Counted from the stretch's first letter, positions 25,688 to 34,880 are shown. The stretch: 64,000 nt of DNA from Afipia sp. GAS231 (GCF_900103365.1 NZ_LT629703.1:4278001-4342000), one strand, 5' to 3'. Notes: generated by a model not told the origin, from the sequence alone. Program-made: numbers and translations.

Positions 25688-27163
25688 TTAACTGCCCGTT
25701 ACGTGCACGCCGGGCCGCTCGCCCGCATTCCATTTGCCATCGATGGCCCGCTCGATCTGGGCCGCGAGCTGAAGCAGCAGGCCGTCATTGGCCTGCTTCG
25801 CCTGCGCCTGGATGCCGAGCGGCAATCCGTGTTCATGTGTCGCCATCGGCAGCGAGATCGCGGGGATGCCGCAGAGGTTCGCCAGCGGCGTGAACGCGAA
25901 ATTGCGCCAGAGATTGCCGAACCAGTCCGCTACCGACGGATTGTCGCTGATCGTGAGGTACTCCGTGGTGCCGACCTTCGGCGTCGGCAGCGCGGTGATC
26001 GGCGTCAGGATAATATCCCAACGCTCGAAGAAATCGCCGAAGCCGCGCGACGTGGTGTTGAACACCGCCTGCATCCGCGCGCGTTCGGTAAAGCTGGTGT
26101 GCCGGCCGGCTTCCCAGATCCGGATGTTGACGGGCTCGATGAGGTCGGCCGGCGGCCGGTCGAGCCCGCGCGCGGCCAGCATGTTGCCGATCACCTGGGC
26201 GAAGTTGCTGACATAGCAGGTCGTCTGCGCCTCGAAGGCTGCGGGAAAGTCCAGTTCCGGCAGCGCGTAATCGACGTGATGGCCGAGGCCTTCGAGGAAT
26301 TTTCCGACCCGCGCGAGTTCGGCCGCGATCTGCGGCGTCGCGCGATACGCGCCCCATTGGTGCGAGAGCGCGATGCGGAGCCGGCCCGGATCGCGCTTGA
26401 TCATTTCGGTATAAGGCTCCGGCGTGGTCCAGAACGGCATGAACTCGCCGGGCGCGGGCCCGCGGCAGGCGTCGACGAAAGCGGCAGTGTCGCGCACCGA
26501 ACGCGACTGGCAGCCCTGAATCGAGACCAGCCCGGTCAGATCGGACAGATGCGGCGCGAGCGAGAACACGCCGCGCGACACCTTCAGCCCTATATTGCCG
26601 TTGACGCCGGCCGGAATCCGGATCGAGCCGCCGCCGTCGGTCGCATGCGCGATCGGCAACGCACCGGCCGCAACCATCGCGGCGCTGCCGGCCGACGATC
26701 CGCAGGTGGTGTAGTCGGTGTTCCAGGGATTGCGCGTGACATAGACGGCGGGATTTTCCGCCGAACTGCAGACCCCGAACTCCGGCGTGGTGGTGCGCCC
26801 GATGAGATTGAGTCCCGCCTGACGAAATTTTCCGGTCAGGAACGTATCTGCGGTCGCGCGGTTGCCGCGCATGATCAGTGAACCCATTTCCTGCAGCCGG
26901 CCCTTCATGGTCGGGCCGAGATCCTTCATCAGGAACGGCAGACCTGCGAAGGGCCCGTCGGGGTTGGCGCCGTTGCTGACGGGATCGGCGATCGCGTCCT
27001 CGAACACTTCGACGACGGCCGACAGCGCGGGATTGACCTTGGCGATCCCGGCCGCCGCCTGCTTCGCCAATTCCTTTGCCGTGAGTTCGCCCTTGCGGAC
27101 GCGTGCGGCCAACGCCGTGCCGTCGTGTCGCGTCCACTCGTCCCAGCTCATCGGTAGTGTCAT
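25688..27163 (-). CDS. Amidase signature family hydrolase
   Basis: A 491-residue amidase. The Ser-cisSer-Lys triad can be placed: Lys in GLPFLMKDLGP, the cis-Ser in TCGSSAGSAAMVAAG and the nucleophile Ser in ATDGGGSIRIPAG. The substrate cannot be told; GatA is less likely as no gatB/gatC lie nearby. The ATG at 27163 (MTLPMSWDEW) is chosen over an upstream ATG in a low-similarity stretch; MSWDEW four codons later is possible. It is transcribed towards the TetR gene. Confidence 0.88.
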   Translation of the reverse strand: MTLPMSWDEWTRHDGTALAARVRKGELTAKELAKQAAAGIAKVNPALSAVVEVFEDAIADPVSNGANPDGPFAGLPFLMKDLGPTMKGRLQEMGSLIMRGNRATADTFLTGKFRQAGLNLIGRTTTPEFGVCSSAENPAVYVTRNPWNTDYTTCGSSAGSAAMVAAGALPIAHATDGGGSIRIPAGVNGNIGLKVSRGVFSLAPHLSDLTGLVSIQGCQSRSVRDTAAFVDACRGPAPGEFMPFWTTPEPYTEMIKRDPGRLRIALSHQWGAYRATPQIAAELARVGKFLEGLGHHVDYALPELDFPAAFEAQTTCYVSNFAQVIGNMLAARGLDRPPADLIEPVNIRIWEAGRHTSFTERARMQAVFNTTSRGFGDFFERWDIILTPITALPTPKVGTTEYLTISDNPSVADWFGNLWRNFAFTPLANLCGIPAISLPMATHEHGLPLGIQAQAKQANDGLLLQLAAQIERAIDGKWNAGERPGVHVTGS

Positions 27164-27300
27164 GCAATCGATCCCTTCGGCGTTGCTTCGGACCTTAGTT
27201 TCGCAAGCGTCCGCGTCAAGGCAATCCAGCCTCGCGCGCGGCGCATTGCGCCGCCTCGCGCGCGATGACAATGTGCTTCCACAAAAATGGGAGTGAAGCG

Positions 27301-28362
27301 ATGGCAGGGCAGGATGGCGAACGCGAAGCGCAATGGACGAAATGGCGCAGCGTCGCCGATCTCTACCATGCGTTTTTCACCGGCCTCATTCTCATCGTGG
27401 TCTCCAGGCGCGGCACCGCGGATGCCGCCGAATTCGTATTCCGGGTGTTCCGCCGCCAGCAGCAGGAGCGCTTCCTGCCGGGGTTGGTCAAACTCGGCCT
27501 CGATCATCTGCCGCCGGCGGTCGCGGCCGCGCGATATCACTATCTCTCGAACTGGATCGGCGGCGTCCATGTCGAATACATGCACGAGACCGATCGCAAG
27601 GCCTGGATCCGCTATCCACCGCCGCGCTGGATCTGGCGGGGGACTGCGATCTGCGGCGTGCCCGGCGAAGTCTCGCGCGCGATGCTGCGCGGCTGGCACG
27701 CCAACAACGGTGTGGCGCTCGGCAACCTCAATCTCGGCTTCGTCTGTACCAAGCAGAGCGTTGACGGCCAGGACGGGCTCGAAGGCTACTATTGCGAATA
27801 CGACCATCCGCTCGAGCTCGACGCGCGGCTGGTGTTCGCGCGGCACCTCGAAGCGCCCTTGTTCGATCCGGCCACCGCGCCGGCGCTGCCGGTCGATAGC
27901 TGGCCGAAGCCGCGGCTGGAGAAGGCCTATCGCAACTACGCGATGGAATATGTGAAGACCGCGGCTCCGGTGATGGTGCAGGTGTTCGGGCCGGAAGACG
28001 CCGGCTATCTGCTGCACCTCACCGGAAAGCTGATCGGCATGCAGTATTTCCACGAGATCGCGAACAGCTTTGCGATGGGTCAGGATGCAGCGAAAGGCTC
28101 GTCGAAGGATTTCGTCGCGTTCCTGCGCGTGCTGTTCGAGTCGCAGGACGATGTCGCCGAGATCAGCACCTCGGAGGGCGCCTTCGAAGTGCGGCAGCAG
28201 AGCTGGAAGCTGATGGCCGATGTCGGCGATTATCACCCGGCCTGCGCCAACGTTCTCACAGGTCTGTTCGAGGGCCTGGCGGCCGGCTGCGGCCGCCACA
28301 TTCCAGTGCACTTGAAGCCGCCGGTCGGTGGCAAGGCGCCGTTTGTCTGGTCGATCGGGTAG
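27301..28362 (+). CDS. Hypothetical protein, 353 residues
   Basis: I do not recognise this protein with confidence. It is soluble-looking apart from one hydrophobic stretch (AFFTGLILIVV, about residues 23-33), rich in aromatic residues (WIWRGTAICGVPGEVSRAML; YYCEYDHPLELDARLVF) and ends with an extended domain containing CGRHIPVHLKPPVGG. Several Cys and His residues (EYDHPLE, CGRH) could bind a ligand or metal; a resemblance to L-2-amino-thiazoline-4-carboxylate hydrolase-like proteins is only a weak impression. GGGAGTG precedes the ATG. It lies divergent from the amidase and upstream of the MATE transporter. Confidence 0.7.
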   Translation: MAGQDGEREAQWTKWRSVADLYHAFFTGLILIVVSRRGTADAAEFVFRVFRRQQQERFLPGLVKLGLDHLPPAVAAARYHYLSNWIGGVHVEYMHETDRKAWIRYPPPRWIWRGTAICGVPGEVSRAMLRGWHANNGVALGNLNLGFVCTKQSVDGQDGLEGYYCEYDHPLELDARLVFARHLEAPLFDPATAPALPVDSWPKPRLEKAYRNYAMEYVKTAAPVMVQVFGPEDAGYLLHLTGKLIGMQYFHEIANSFAMGQDAAKGSSKDFVAFLRVLFESQDDVAEISTSEGAFEVRQQSWKLMADVGDYHPACANVLTGLFEGLAAGCGRHIPVHLKPPVGGKAPFVWSIG

Positions 28363-28482
28363 AAGAACCCGCTCGCCTGCAATCGTGCAGGCCCCCCTTG
28401 CGCCCCGTGCACAGGGAATCCGGCCCGGTCGTGGTAGGACAACCCCGCGGCGCAGCAATCAGACTGCGCGGCGGGAGACGAA

Positions 28483-29925
28483 ATGCCCGATATTGCCGTC
28501 GCCGAACTGCCCGTAGACGAGGACGAGCGTCCGCTTCCGCCGCCGGAAGCGCCGGCGAAGAACGCGCTGCTCGATCGCCCGATTCTGCCGACATTGCTGT
28601 GGCTCGCATGGCCCAACGTGATCGCGCTCAGCGCCAGCACTTGCGTGGTCATCGCCGAGACCTCCTATATCGGCCGGCTTGGCGTCGAGTCGCTGGCTGC
28701 GATGGCGCTGGTGTTTCCCTGCGTGATCCTGACCATGACGATGTCGGGCGGCGCCATGGGCGGCGGCGTCGCCTCCGCCATCGCGCGTGCGCTCGGCGCC
28801 GGCGATGTCGAGCGCGCCTCGACGCTGGCCGCCCACGCGCTGCTGATAGGCGTCTGCTTCGGGCTGACTTTCATGCTGGGCATGCTGATCTTCGGTCCGA
28901 AGCTGCTGGAACTGCTCGGTGGCCGCGGCAACGTGCTGACGCAGGCGATCGCCTATACGCAAATCTTCTTCGGTGGCGCGGTGGCGCCGTGGCTGATGAA
29001 CACGATGGCCGGCGTGCTGCGCGGCACCGGCAACATGAAACTGCCGTCGCTGATGATGCTGTCATCAGCGGTCTGCCAGATCATTCTCGGCGGCACGCTC
29101 GGCCTCGGTCTCGGTCCGATCCCGCAATTCGGCATGCGCGGCGTCGCCGCCGGCTCGCTGACCGCCTATCTCATCAGCATCTCCGTGATGTCCTGGTACC
29201 TGTTTTCAGGACGGTCGCGCGTGATTCCAAAACTCTTCGGCCTCAAGATTCAAGGGGCGATGTTCTTCGACATCCTCAAGGTCGGCGCCATCTCCTGCTT
29301 CTCGCCGCTGCAATCGGTGCTGACCATCAGCATCTTCACCCACATGCTGGCGAGCTTCGGCACCGAAATTCTTGCCGGCTACGGCATCGGCGCGCGGCTC
29401 GAATTCCTGCTGACGTCGGTATCGTTCGCGGTCGGCATCGCTTCGGTGCCGATGATCGGCATGTCGGTCGGCGCGGGACGCATCGCGCGGGCCCGGCGCG
29501 TGGCATGGACCGCGGGGTTCGTTTCGTTCCTCGCGGTCGGCACCATCGCGACCTTGATCGCGATCTTCCCCGACGTCTGGGTCAACCTGTTCACCAAGGA
29601 TGCCAGCGTGCGTGCCGCGAGCCATCAATATCTGTCGACGGCGGCGCCGATGTACGCCTTCATTGGTCTCGCGTCGTCGATGTATTTTTCATCGCAGGGC
29701 GCGGCCAAGGTGATCGGCCCGGTCATGGCGCAGAGCGCGCGGCTGTTGTTCATCGGCACCGGCGGCTGGTGGCTGTCGACCCACAATGCCACCGCGCAGG
29801 ACTTCTTCATGCTGGCGGCCGCCTCAATGGTGGTGCTCGGCGTGTTGTCCTGCGCCAGCGTTGTGCTGACGCGGTGGGGGCCGAAGCAGGCCGAGGTGCC
29901 GGCCGCACGGCCGGCGTTGTCGTAA
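28483..29925 (+). CDS. MATE-family efflux transporter
   Basis: A 480-residue transporter with about 12 helices in two homologous halves (starting near residues 35 and 260). The first half has LAWPNVIALSASTCVVIAE and GGAMGGGVASAIARALGAG; the second has LQSVLTISIFTHMLASFGTE and GIASVPMIGMSVGAGRIARA. MATE proteins export cationic compounds in exchange for Na+ or H+. The N-terminal 30 residues are acidic and Pro-rich. Whether it works with the unknown protein 120 bp upstream is not clear. Confidence 0.92.
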   Translation: MPDIAVAELPVDEDERPLPPPEAPAKNALLDRPILPTLLWLAWPNVIALSASTCVVIAETSYIGRLGVESLAAMALVFPCVILTMTMSGGAMGGGVASAIARALGAGDVERASTLAAHALLIGVCFGLTFMLGMLIFGPKLLELLGGRGNVLTQAIAYTQIFFGGAVAPWLMNTMAGVLRGTGNMKLPSLMMLSSAVCQIILGGTLGLGLGPIPQFGMRGVAAGSLTAYLISISVMSWYLFSGRSRVIPKLFGLKIQGAMFFDILKVGAISCFSPLQSVLTISIFTHMLASFGTEILAGYGIGARLEFLLTSVSFAVGIASVPMIGMSVGAGRIARARRVAWTAGFVSFLAVGTIATLIAIFPDVWVNLFTKDASVRAASHQYLSTAAPMYAFIGLASSMYFSSQGAAKVIGPVMAQSARLLFIGTGGWWLSTHNATAQDFFMLAAASMVVLGVLSCASVVLTRWGPKQAEVPAARPALS

Positions 29926-29953
29926 TGTCGGGACCAGCGTCGTCGTTTGAGAT

Positions 29954-30037
29954 CGTCATTGCGAGCGAAGCGAAGCAATCCATCTAGCCGCAAAGTAAGT
30001 CTGGATTGCTTCGTCGCTTTCGCTCCTCGCAATGACG
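29954..30037. repeat. Palindromic repeat family A, copy 3
   Basis: CGTCATTGCGAGCGAAG mirrored by CTCGCAATGACG, inner AAGCAATCCA/TGGATTGCTTCG. It sits between the convergent MATE gene and the Gly/Met-rich gene. Confidence 0.88.
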
Positions 30038-30050
30038 GCGAGGGCGGTAA

Positions 30051-30500
30051 CTACCTTCGCCGATGCCTTCGCCCGTGCCTGCCGCCGCCGACATTGGCCA
30101 TGCGCATCAGTTGCGGCACCATACCCATCAGGTCGCCGCCACCGCCGCCGAGCATGCCCATGAAATCGCTGCCGCCGTAGCCGCCGATGCCGGCGCCGTA
30201 ACCTTCGGGCGCGTATCCGCCGCCATAGCCGCCGGGGATCATTCCGCCGAAACCGCCGGGAATTCCACCGCCGCCTTCCATCATGCGGCCCATCATCGGC
30301 CCCATGGTCTGCATCATCATGGCGAAGCGGCGCTTGCCCATCCTCGCCTTCATCATTTCCAGCATCGGCGCCATCTGCGTCATCATGTCTTCGCCGCCGC
30401 CTCCGCCGCCCACAAACTGCGCGTTGGCCGGCATCGACGTGAGCGTAAACAGCAGCAGCAGCGTCGCCGCCTGGCACACCACCTTGTCAGCTCCGGTCAT
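30051..30500 (-). CDS. Gly/Met-rich secreted low-complexity protein
   Basis: A 149-residue protein with a signal peptide (hydrophobic ATLLLLFTLTS, cleavage near PANA). The mature part is dominated by Gly and Met: 22 of roughly 120 residues are Met (clusters such as MMM and MMGRMM), followed by GGYGGGYAPEGYGAGIGGYG and a basic tail (GRHGRRHRRR). Met clusters can bind copper or absorb oxidants; no experimental relative is recognised. The ATG at 30500 is chosen because the signal peptide starts there. Confidence 0.65.
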   Translation of the reverse strand: MTGADKVVCQAATLLLLFTLTSMPANAQFVGGGGGGEDMMTQMAPMLEMMKARMGKRRFAMMMQTMGPMMGRMMEGGGGIPGGFGGMIPGGYGGGYAPEGYGAGIGGYGGSDFMGMLGGGGGDLMGMVPQLMRMANVGGGRHGRRHRRR

Positions 30501-30601
30501 GGTTCGACTCCCCGTGCGGCTCGCAATGCCCGCGGACGCGGCGCCATTCGAACGCACGGGGCGAGGCTAGGAGAGGGTGGTCGGCCGATCTGTGAGAAAG
30601 A

Positions 30602-31147
30602 TCACGCTAGCGCATGATCGCGAGCGCTTCGCCGGGCGGTGAACTCGGTGTTGATGCGCCAGGTCGCGCCCTGATCGGCGGAGACCTCGCCGCGCCAGAG
30701 AAAGGAGTCAGGGGTGATCTCCGAAAAACTCCACCGCATCAATTTTCCGTCCGGCCCATTTCCAAGCTGAACGATCTCGTCGCCCTCGGCGCGGCCGATC
30801 ATCTGCAGAAAATTCCGGGTCACCGGGTCTGTCCACTGGATGCGCCAGGCGTCGATATCGGGATCATAGACCCGCAGCGTGGTGCCATAGGAATTGACGT
30901 TGGCCGCGGCATCGCCGCGACGCAATTCGCCGCGCTTTGGGACGATCCAGACGTCCTGAACCGCACGCCCTTCCAGCGCCCAGCCGAAATGCCACTCGCC
31001 GGCGCGTCGGAGTTCTCTGCCGTCTTCAGAGTATTGCCGGACATCGAGATCCCAGGATCCGACAAAGCGTCCGTACAGATCCATCTGGCCGGCGCGGTCG
31101 GCCGCAGGGCCATCCGCGCCGAGCGCGTTGAGAAACGGCGAGATCAT
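30602..31147 (-). CDS. DUF1579-like (lipocalin-type barrel) protein
   Basis: A 181-residue protein with no signal peptide, rich in Trp (FVGSWDLDVRQYSEDGRELR; GEWHFGWALEGRAVQDVWIVP; WRIQWTDPVTRNF; LMRWSFSEIT), the pattern of the DUF1579/lipocalin-like family. The ATG at 31147 overlaps the stop of the SRPBCC gene by four bases, so the two form an operon; the longer upstream frame overlaps that gene and is not used. Function unknown; such proteins probably bind small hydrophobic molecules. Confidence 0.7.
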   Translation of the reverse strand: MISPFLNALGADGPAADRAGQMDLYGRFVGSWDLDVRQYSEDGRELRRAGEWHFGWALEGRAVQDVWIVPKRGELRRGDAAANVNSYGTTLRVYDPDIDAWRIQWTDPVTRNFLQMIGRAEGDEIVQLGNGPDGKLMRWSFSEITPDSFLWRGEVSADQGATWRINTEFTARRSARDHALA

Positions 31148-31548
31148 GCCGCACTGCGCCTCAGTTGCTTCTGCATGGCCAGCACCCCCTGGTCCATCTG
31201 CGCGGATATGTAGGGCGCGATCTCGTTCGGCAGCAGGTCGACGATCCAGATCACCCGGGTGCGTGAGGCGCCGTCGGCGAGCACCTGGACCGACCCGGCG
31301 TAATGCTTCACGCGCTCGTTGGCGGCGATGGCGTAGGCCAGCCGTCGGTGCTGATCGTCGCAATCGACCAGCAGTTCACGCGCCACCGTTCCGCTGGCGA
31401 AGGTAACGATGCGCGCATCGCCGTCGAGTTTGGTATCGGTGACGAAGCCCGGCACCAGCCGTGTATGCAGCGCGCCGAAATCGCGCACCGCGTCCCAGAC
31501 GTCGTCAGGGGTGGCGTCGATGGAGATGTCTTTCTGGATGGAAGCCAT
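31144..31548 (-). CDS. SRPBCC (START-like) family protein
   Basis: A 134-residue single-domain protein of the polyketide-cyclase/START fold. It starts IQKDISIDATPDDVWDAVRD, the standard first strand and helix, and ends with the long C-terminal helix (AQMDQGVLAMQKQLRR). Members bind hydrophobic ligands; this one pairs with the DUF1579-like gene it overlaps. A family A palindrome lies just upstream. Confidence 0.85.
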   Translation of the reverse strand: MASIQKDISIDATPDDVWDAVRDFGALHTRLVPGFVTDTKLDGDARIVTFASGTVARELLVDCDDQHRRLAYAIAANERVKHYAGSVQVLADGASRTRVIWIVDLLPNEIAPYISAQMDQGVLAMQKQLRRSAA

Positions 31549-31587
31549 GATTCAAGTCTTTCTTGGACAGGGATGATTGAGTTGAGC

Positions 31588-31672
31588 CGTCATTGCGAGG
31601 AGCGAAGCGACGAAGCAATCCATTCTTTCTTTGCGCGACGAGATGGATTGCTTCGCTGCGCTCGCAATGACG
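31588..31672. repeat. Palindromic repeat family A, copy 4
   Basis: CGTCATTGCGAGGAGCG mirrored by CGCTCGCAATGACG, between the VOC gene and the SRPBCC gene. Confidence 0.9.
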
Positions 31673-31693
31673 GTGGATAAGTAACGGCGCGCC

Positions 31694-32053
31694 CTACGTA
31701 CACACCGCCTCGACGTTGTTGCCGTCGGGGTCGGTCAAAAACGCCGCGTAGTAGGTCGGGCTGTAATCGGCGCGTGGTCCGGCGCCGCCATTGTCGCGTC
31801 CGCCGGCTTTCAGGCCCTCTGCGTGGAATTTTCCGATCGCCGCATGATCGGGCGCGCGGAACGCGACATGCGCGCCGGTACCTGAATTGCCTTTGTGCAG
31901 ATGCAGCCAGAATGCGGGCTCACCCTTCGGGCCAAAGCCCGCGCCGCTATCGTCGCGCGAGCAGAGCACAAAGCCCAAGGGGGCGAGGGCTGCGGTGTAG
32001 AAGCGAACGCTGGCGTCGAGGTTGCCGACGCGCAATCCGATGTGGTCGTACAT
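31694..32053 (-). CDS. VOC-family (glyoxalase/bleomycin resistance-like) protein
   Basis: A 119-residue protein with paired beta-alpha-beta-beta-beta units of the vicinal oxygen chelate fold. Likely metal ligands are His in YDHIGLRV, His in TGAHVAFRAPD and Glu in DPDGNNVEAVC. The ATG at 32053 with GGAG upstream is used rather than the TTG six codons earlier. It lies 55 bp downstream of the AraC gene and may be its target, but the substrate is unknown. Confidence 0.87.
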   Translation of the reverse strand: MYDHIGLRVGNLDASVRFYTAALAPLGFVLCSRDDSGAGFGPKGEPAFWLHLHKGNSGTGAHVAFRAPDHAAIGKFHAEGLKAGGRDNGGAGPRADYSPTYYAAFLTDPDGNNVEAVCT

Positions 32054-32108
32054 GGTGTTCTCCAGTGACAAGCGCGCGGGATTGCCGCGCGGCCTGGAGC
32101 AACCCTAG

Positions 32109-32948
32109 TCAGTTGAGGGCAAGTCGTTCTTGGAAAATCTTGCGGTCGCCCCGCGAGGCTTGGCGGAATTTTAAAGGCGAGGCGCCGGCGGCGCGGTGGA
32201 AGGTGCGCACGAAATTGGAGAGGTCGCCGAAGCCGACGTCATAGGCAATGTCGGTGATGGCGCTGTCGTCGTCCGCCAGCCGCCGCGCCGCGTGGCGCAG
32301 CCGCGAGCGCACCAGATATTGGTGCGGGGTGACGCCGAGCGTGTCCGAAAAAAGCCGCAGGAAATGGAACGGGCTGATGCCGGCCTGATCGGCGGCGTCT
32401 TCCAGGCCGATGGCATGGTGCGAATGCGCATCGATCCACAAGGCGGTTTCCACCGCGCGGCGGCGGTCGCGGGCGGCGAGGGAACCAGCCTTGCGCGGCT
32501 TGCCGGAAACAACCTCGGCAAAGCGGCTCGCCAGCAGCTGGCCGATTTCATCGAGGCCGATGTCGCTGTTGCCATCTGCCGCCGATTGCGCCAGTTCGCC
32601 GAGCACCACCAGTTCCGGCAGCGGCGGCGCACAGCCGGCCTGCCAGATCGTCTTGCTGTCGCCGAGCGTCTCGACCAGTTCCGGCTTGAGGAAAAACGAC
32701 AGGCACTCGTCGCGGCAGACGTGCTCGTGGGTGCAGGTATACTCGTCGCCGGGATGGCCGATCAGCACCGATCCCGCCACCAACTCATGGGACTTGCCGC
32801 GGCAGTGCAGGCCGAAACTGCCCTTGCGCACATAGGAGATCGAGTGACAGCGATGCTGCTCGACGAACGGCCTGTCACCGGGGCCGGCCTCGCAGCGGAA
32901 GTCGGATACCGAGATGGATGGGCGATCGAGCAGCGTGGTTGCGGTCAT
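32109..32948 (-). CDS. AraC-family transcriptional regulator
   Basis: A 279-residue regulator with the ligand-sensing half N-terminal (about 1-150; Cys-rich segment [17 protein letters not shown]) and two HTH motifs C-terminal ([20 protein letters not shown] and [20 protein letters not shown]). The cysteines and His around residues 70-80 could sense metal or oxidant; this is a guess. It lies between the VOC gene and ogt, all on the minus strand with short gaps, consistent with a small stress-related cluster. Confidence 0.88.
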   Translation of the reverse strand: MTATTLLDRPSISVSDFRCEAGPGDRPFVEQHRCHSISYVRKGSFGLHCRGKSHELVAGSVLIGHPGDEYTCTHEHVCRDECLSFFLKPELVETLGDSKTIWQAGCAPPLPELVVLGELAQSAADGNSDIGLDEIGQLLASRFAEVVSGKPRKAGSLAARDRRRAVETALWIDAHSHHAIGLEDAADQAGISPFHFLRLFSDTLGVTPHQYLVRSRLRHAARRLADDDSAITDIAYDVGFGDLSNFVRTFHRAAGASPLKFRQASRGDRKIFQERLALN

Positions 32949-32957
32949 CCCGCCAAT

Positions 32958-33536
32958 TTAGGTAGGCGCCCGGGGTGGCGCAACCGGCAGCAGCACGTCG
33001 AACAGGGTCTTGCTGGTGGTCGGGTGTGCGCCCTCGATCGAGAGCAGCCGCCGCTTGGAAATGGCGCCGCCGTTCGGCGAGATCTTGTCGGCATAGTTAC
33101 CCGCCTCGAGCACGCGGTGGCACGGCACGATGATCATGAAGGGGTTGCGGGCAATCGCCTGCGCCACCGAATAGACCGCGCCCGAGGCGCGCAGGCCGGA
33201 GGCGATCTCGGCATAGGTGCGGGTTTCTCCGCGCGGGATCTGGCGGGCGAAGGCGTAGACACGCTGGTTGAAGGCCGGGATGCCGGTCATGTCGAGGGTG
33301 ACGTCGGAGAAGTCGCTGTCGCCGCCACGCAGCAGCGCTGCAATGCCTTCGATCGCGATCTCGGCATTCAGCGGCGGGCGCAGTTCGCGGGCGTCGGGAT
33401 AGATCTGGAACAGCCGCCGCCTGGTGTCGATCTCGCGGGCCTCGGGAAGCTGTACGCCAATAATGCCGGATGGACCCCATGCGATGCCGCAGCGGCCGAT
33501 TCCGGTGTCGAATATCGTGTACCCAAGCCCCGCCAT
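32958..33536 (-). CDS. ogt: Methylated-DNA--[protein]-cysteine S-methyltransferase
   Basis: A 192-residue suicide enzyme that takes alkyl groups from O6-alkylguanine. The active-site motif IVPCHRVLEAG is intact, preceded by the helix-turn-helix segment RGETRTYAEIASGLRASGA and the Asn hinge (ARNPFMI). The ATG at 33536 (MAGLGYTIFDT) is preferred over a start 16 codons upstream. It lacks the Ada N-terminal domain. The AraC regulator follows ten bases downstream on the same strand. Confidence 0.92.
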   Translation of the reverse strand: MAGLGYTIFDTGIGRCGIAWGPSGIIGVQLPEAREIDTRRRLFQIYPDARELRPPLNAEIAIEGIAALLRGGDSDFSDVTLDMTGIPAFNQRVYAFARQIPRGETRTYAEIASGLRASGAVYSVAQAIARNPFMIIVPCHRVLEAGNYADKISPNGGAISKRRLLSIEGAHPTTSKTLFDVLLPVAPPRAPT

Positions 33537-33676
33537 ACGCCACTTCCCCGGCGGGCACCATAACACCGTCACAGACCGGCGCATCTGGAATCTTTAACGT
33601 CGGTTAAGGGCGGGGGCGGAGCGGCGGGAACCGCTTGGCGGATCGTGCGGGGTCGGCTAATCATGGGCGACCATTC

Positions 33677-33750
33677 GCGGGCGTAGTTCAATGGTAGAAC
33701 GGCAGCTTCCCAAGCTGCATACGAGGGTTCGATTCCCTTCGCCCGCTCCA
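33677..33750 (+). tRNA. tRNA-Gly (anticodon CCC)
   Basis: A 74-base cloverleaf including CCA: acceptor stem GCGGGCG/CGCCCGC, D-stem GTTC/GAAC, anticodon stem GCAGC/GCTGC with loop TTCCCAA (anticodon CCC, reading GGG), and a T-loop TTCGATT. All stems pair. Confidence 0.96.
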
Positions 33751-33923
33751 GATTTTCCGGACCTGCGACCGTCCGATGCATTGAGCCCGGCTCAACCCAT
33801 CCCAGAAGCTTCCTGCAAAAATATGCGCGACGTGTCGGTCCGGCACCATCCGGGCCGTCTTGTAAGGAGGCGGCCCATCGACGTGCCGCTTCACGAGCGG
33901 TTCAAGCAAAGGAGGTCGCTGCG

Positions 33924-34196
33924 ATGGTTGTTCTGAACAAGGAGTTCAAAGCCCGGCTTCAGAAGAGTCCAAAAAAGGGCGGCTGGACGTATGTCATATG
34001 GCCGAAGTCCGCAGCGTTCTTTGCTACAAAGGGCTTGGTAAAGGTAAGTTGTACGGTCGATGATTACCCGCTACGCACGGCATTCATGGCGATAGGCGGC
34101 GGTGTCCATAAATTGCCTATCAAAGCGGACCTGCGGGCTGCTATCGGAAAGAAGGCTGGAGACACGGTGACGATCCGGCTTTTGGAACGCCGGTGA
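33924..34196 (+). CDS. DUF1905 domain-containing protein
   Basis: A 90-residue single-domain protein of the DUF1905 family (GGWTYVIWPKSAAFFATKGL, SCTVDDYPLRTAFMAIGGG, HKLPIKADLRAAIGKKAGDT). The function is unknown; a small beta-barrel fold is assumed for the family. AAAGGAGGT gives it a very strong ribosome-binding site. It lies between tRNA-Gly and the tmRNA gene. Confidence 0.88.
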   Translation: MVVLNKEFKARLQKSPKKGGWTYVIWPKSAAFFATKGLVKVSCTVDDYPLRTAFMAIGGGVHKLPIKADLRAAIGKKAGDTVTIRLLERR

Positions 34197-34349
34197 CCGC
34201 CCTGTGGCACTTTTCGGGAGTGTCACCCTCACGGAGCGATGTCCGCTTCTGCGGTGATACCGTTGAAAACCGGCGCAGAAGCGGTGCTTCGATGCCGTTC
34301 GGCTCAACAGCGGCCTATCTTTCGACAGCGATCACGCCTACTATCCGCG

Positions 34350-34670
34350 GGTCGCAAGACGATGGCGCTGAACCTTAGAGTGGACTGCGGGCAGACCCGG
34401 GGGCAGTACCCGGCGCCTCCACCTTAGCAGCTTGAGCTTAAAGGTCTCATCACGGTGAGATCGATTTGGCCGCAAGGCTAGATTCCAAAGCTGCTAGGGC
34501 GGGGGCGAACCAGGATCGATGGTCGCAATGAAGCTCTGAATTGTGCTCGGCATGATACCGCCGTTATCGGGTCAAAAACCTAAATGCAAACGATAACGTT
34601 GCATTGAACGAAGTGCGCCTCGCGGCGTAACCTGTTCGGGGTTGGTCCACCTGGCAACAGAACGGCCATC
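34350..34670 (+). ncRNA. ssrA: Two-piece (permuted) tmRNA precursor, ssrA
   Basis: Rescues stalled ribosomes by trans-translation. The gene is circularly permuted, as in other alphaproteobacteria: the acceptor piece comes first and ends at about 34423 (T-stem CCGGG/CCCGG at 34397-34413, acceptor strand CGCCTCC at 34414-34420, then ACC). A spacer follows, then the coding piece starting with GGGGGCG at 34501. GGGGGCG pairs with CGCCTCC over seven bases (one G-U), and GTGGAC (34380-34385) pairs with GTCCAC (34645-34650), joining the two pieces. The 5' end is approximate. Short frames predicted across this locus are spurious. Confidence 0.94.
34586..34630 (+). other. tmRNA tag reading frame
   Basis: Resume codon GCA at 34586, preceded by an A-rich run; translation reads ANDNVALNEVRLAA and stops at TAA (34628-34630). 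The ending LAA is the usual degradation signal for ClpXP. Confidence 0.93.
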
Positions 34671-34706
34671 GCCGCGTCAACCTTCGGGTTGGCGCGGCTT
34701 TATTTT
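34671..34706 (+). terminator. Intrinsic terminator of ssrA
   Basis: GCCGCGTCAACC pairs with GGTTGGCGCGGC (one T-G pair) around a TTCG tetraloop, followed by TTTATTTT. Confidence 0.93.
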
Positions 34707-34880
34707 GTGGTGCACAAGCCGGAACGAGATTACGGCGGATTGCGCGACGCTCATCAGCCCGTCCCACGGTCTTCAGAGGAGCATTTTCGACCCATTGTAT
34801 CGGTCAAATTGCAAATCTAGAGTCGAGCTGAATGGTATTCACGCGGCTCGAACAGGGAAGCTAGAACGGCGGATTATTCC

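Noticed and set aside
34193..34427. Two short plus-strand frames after the DUF1905 gene
   Set aside because: They fall at and over the acceptor piece of the tmRNA gene and have no ribosome-binding site or protein-like composition.
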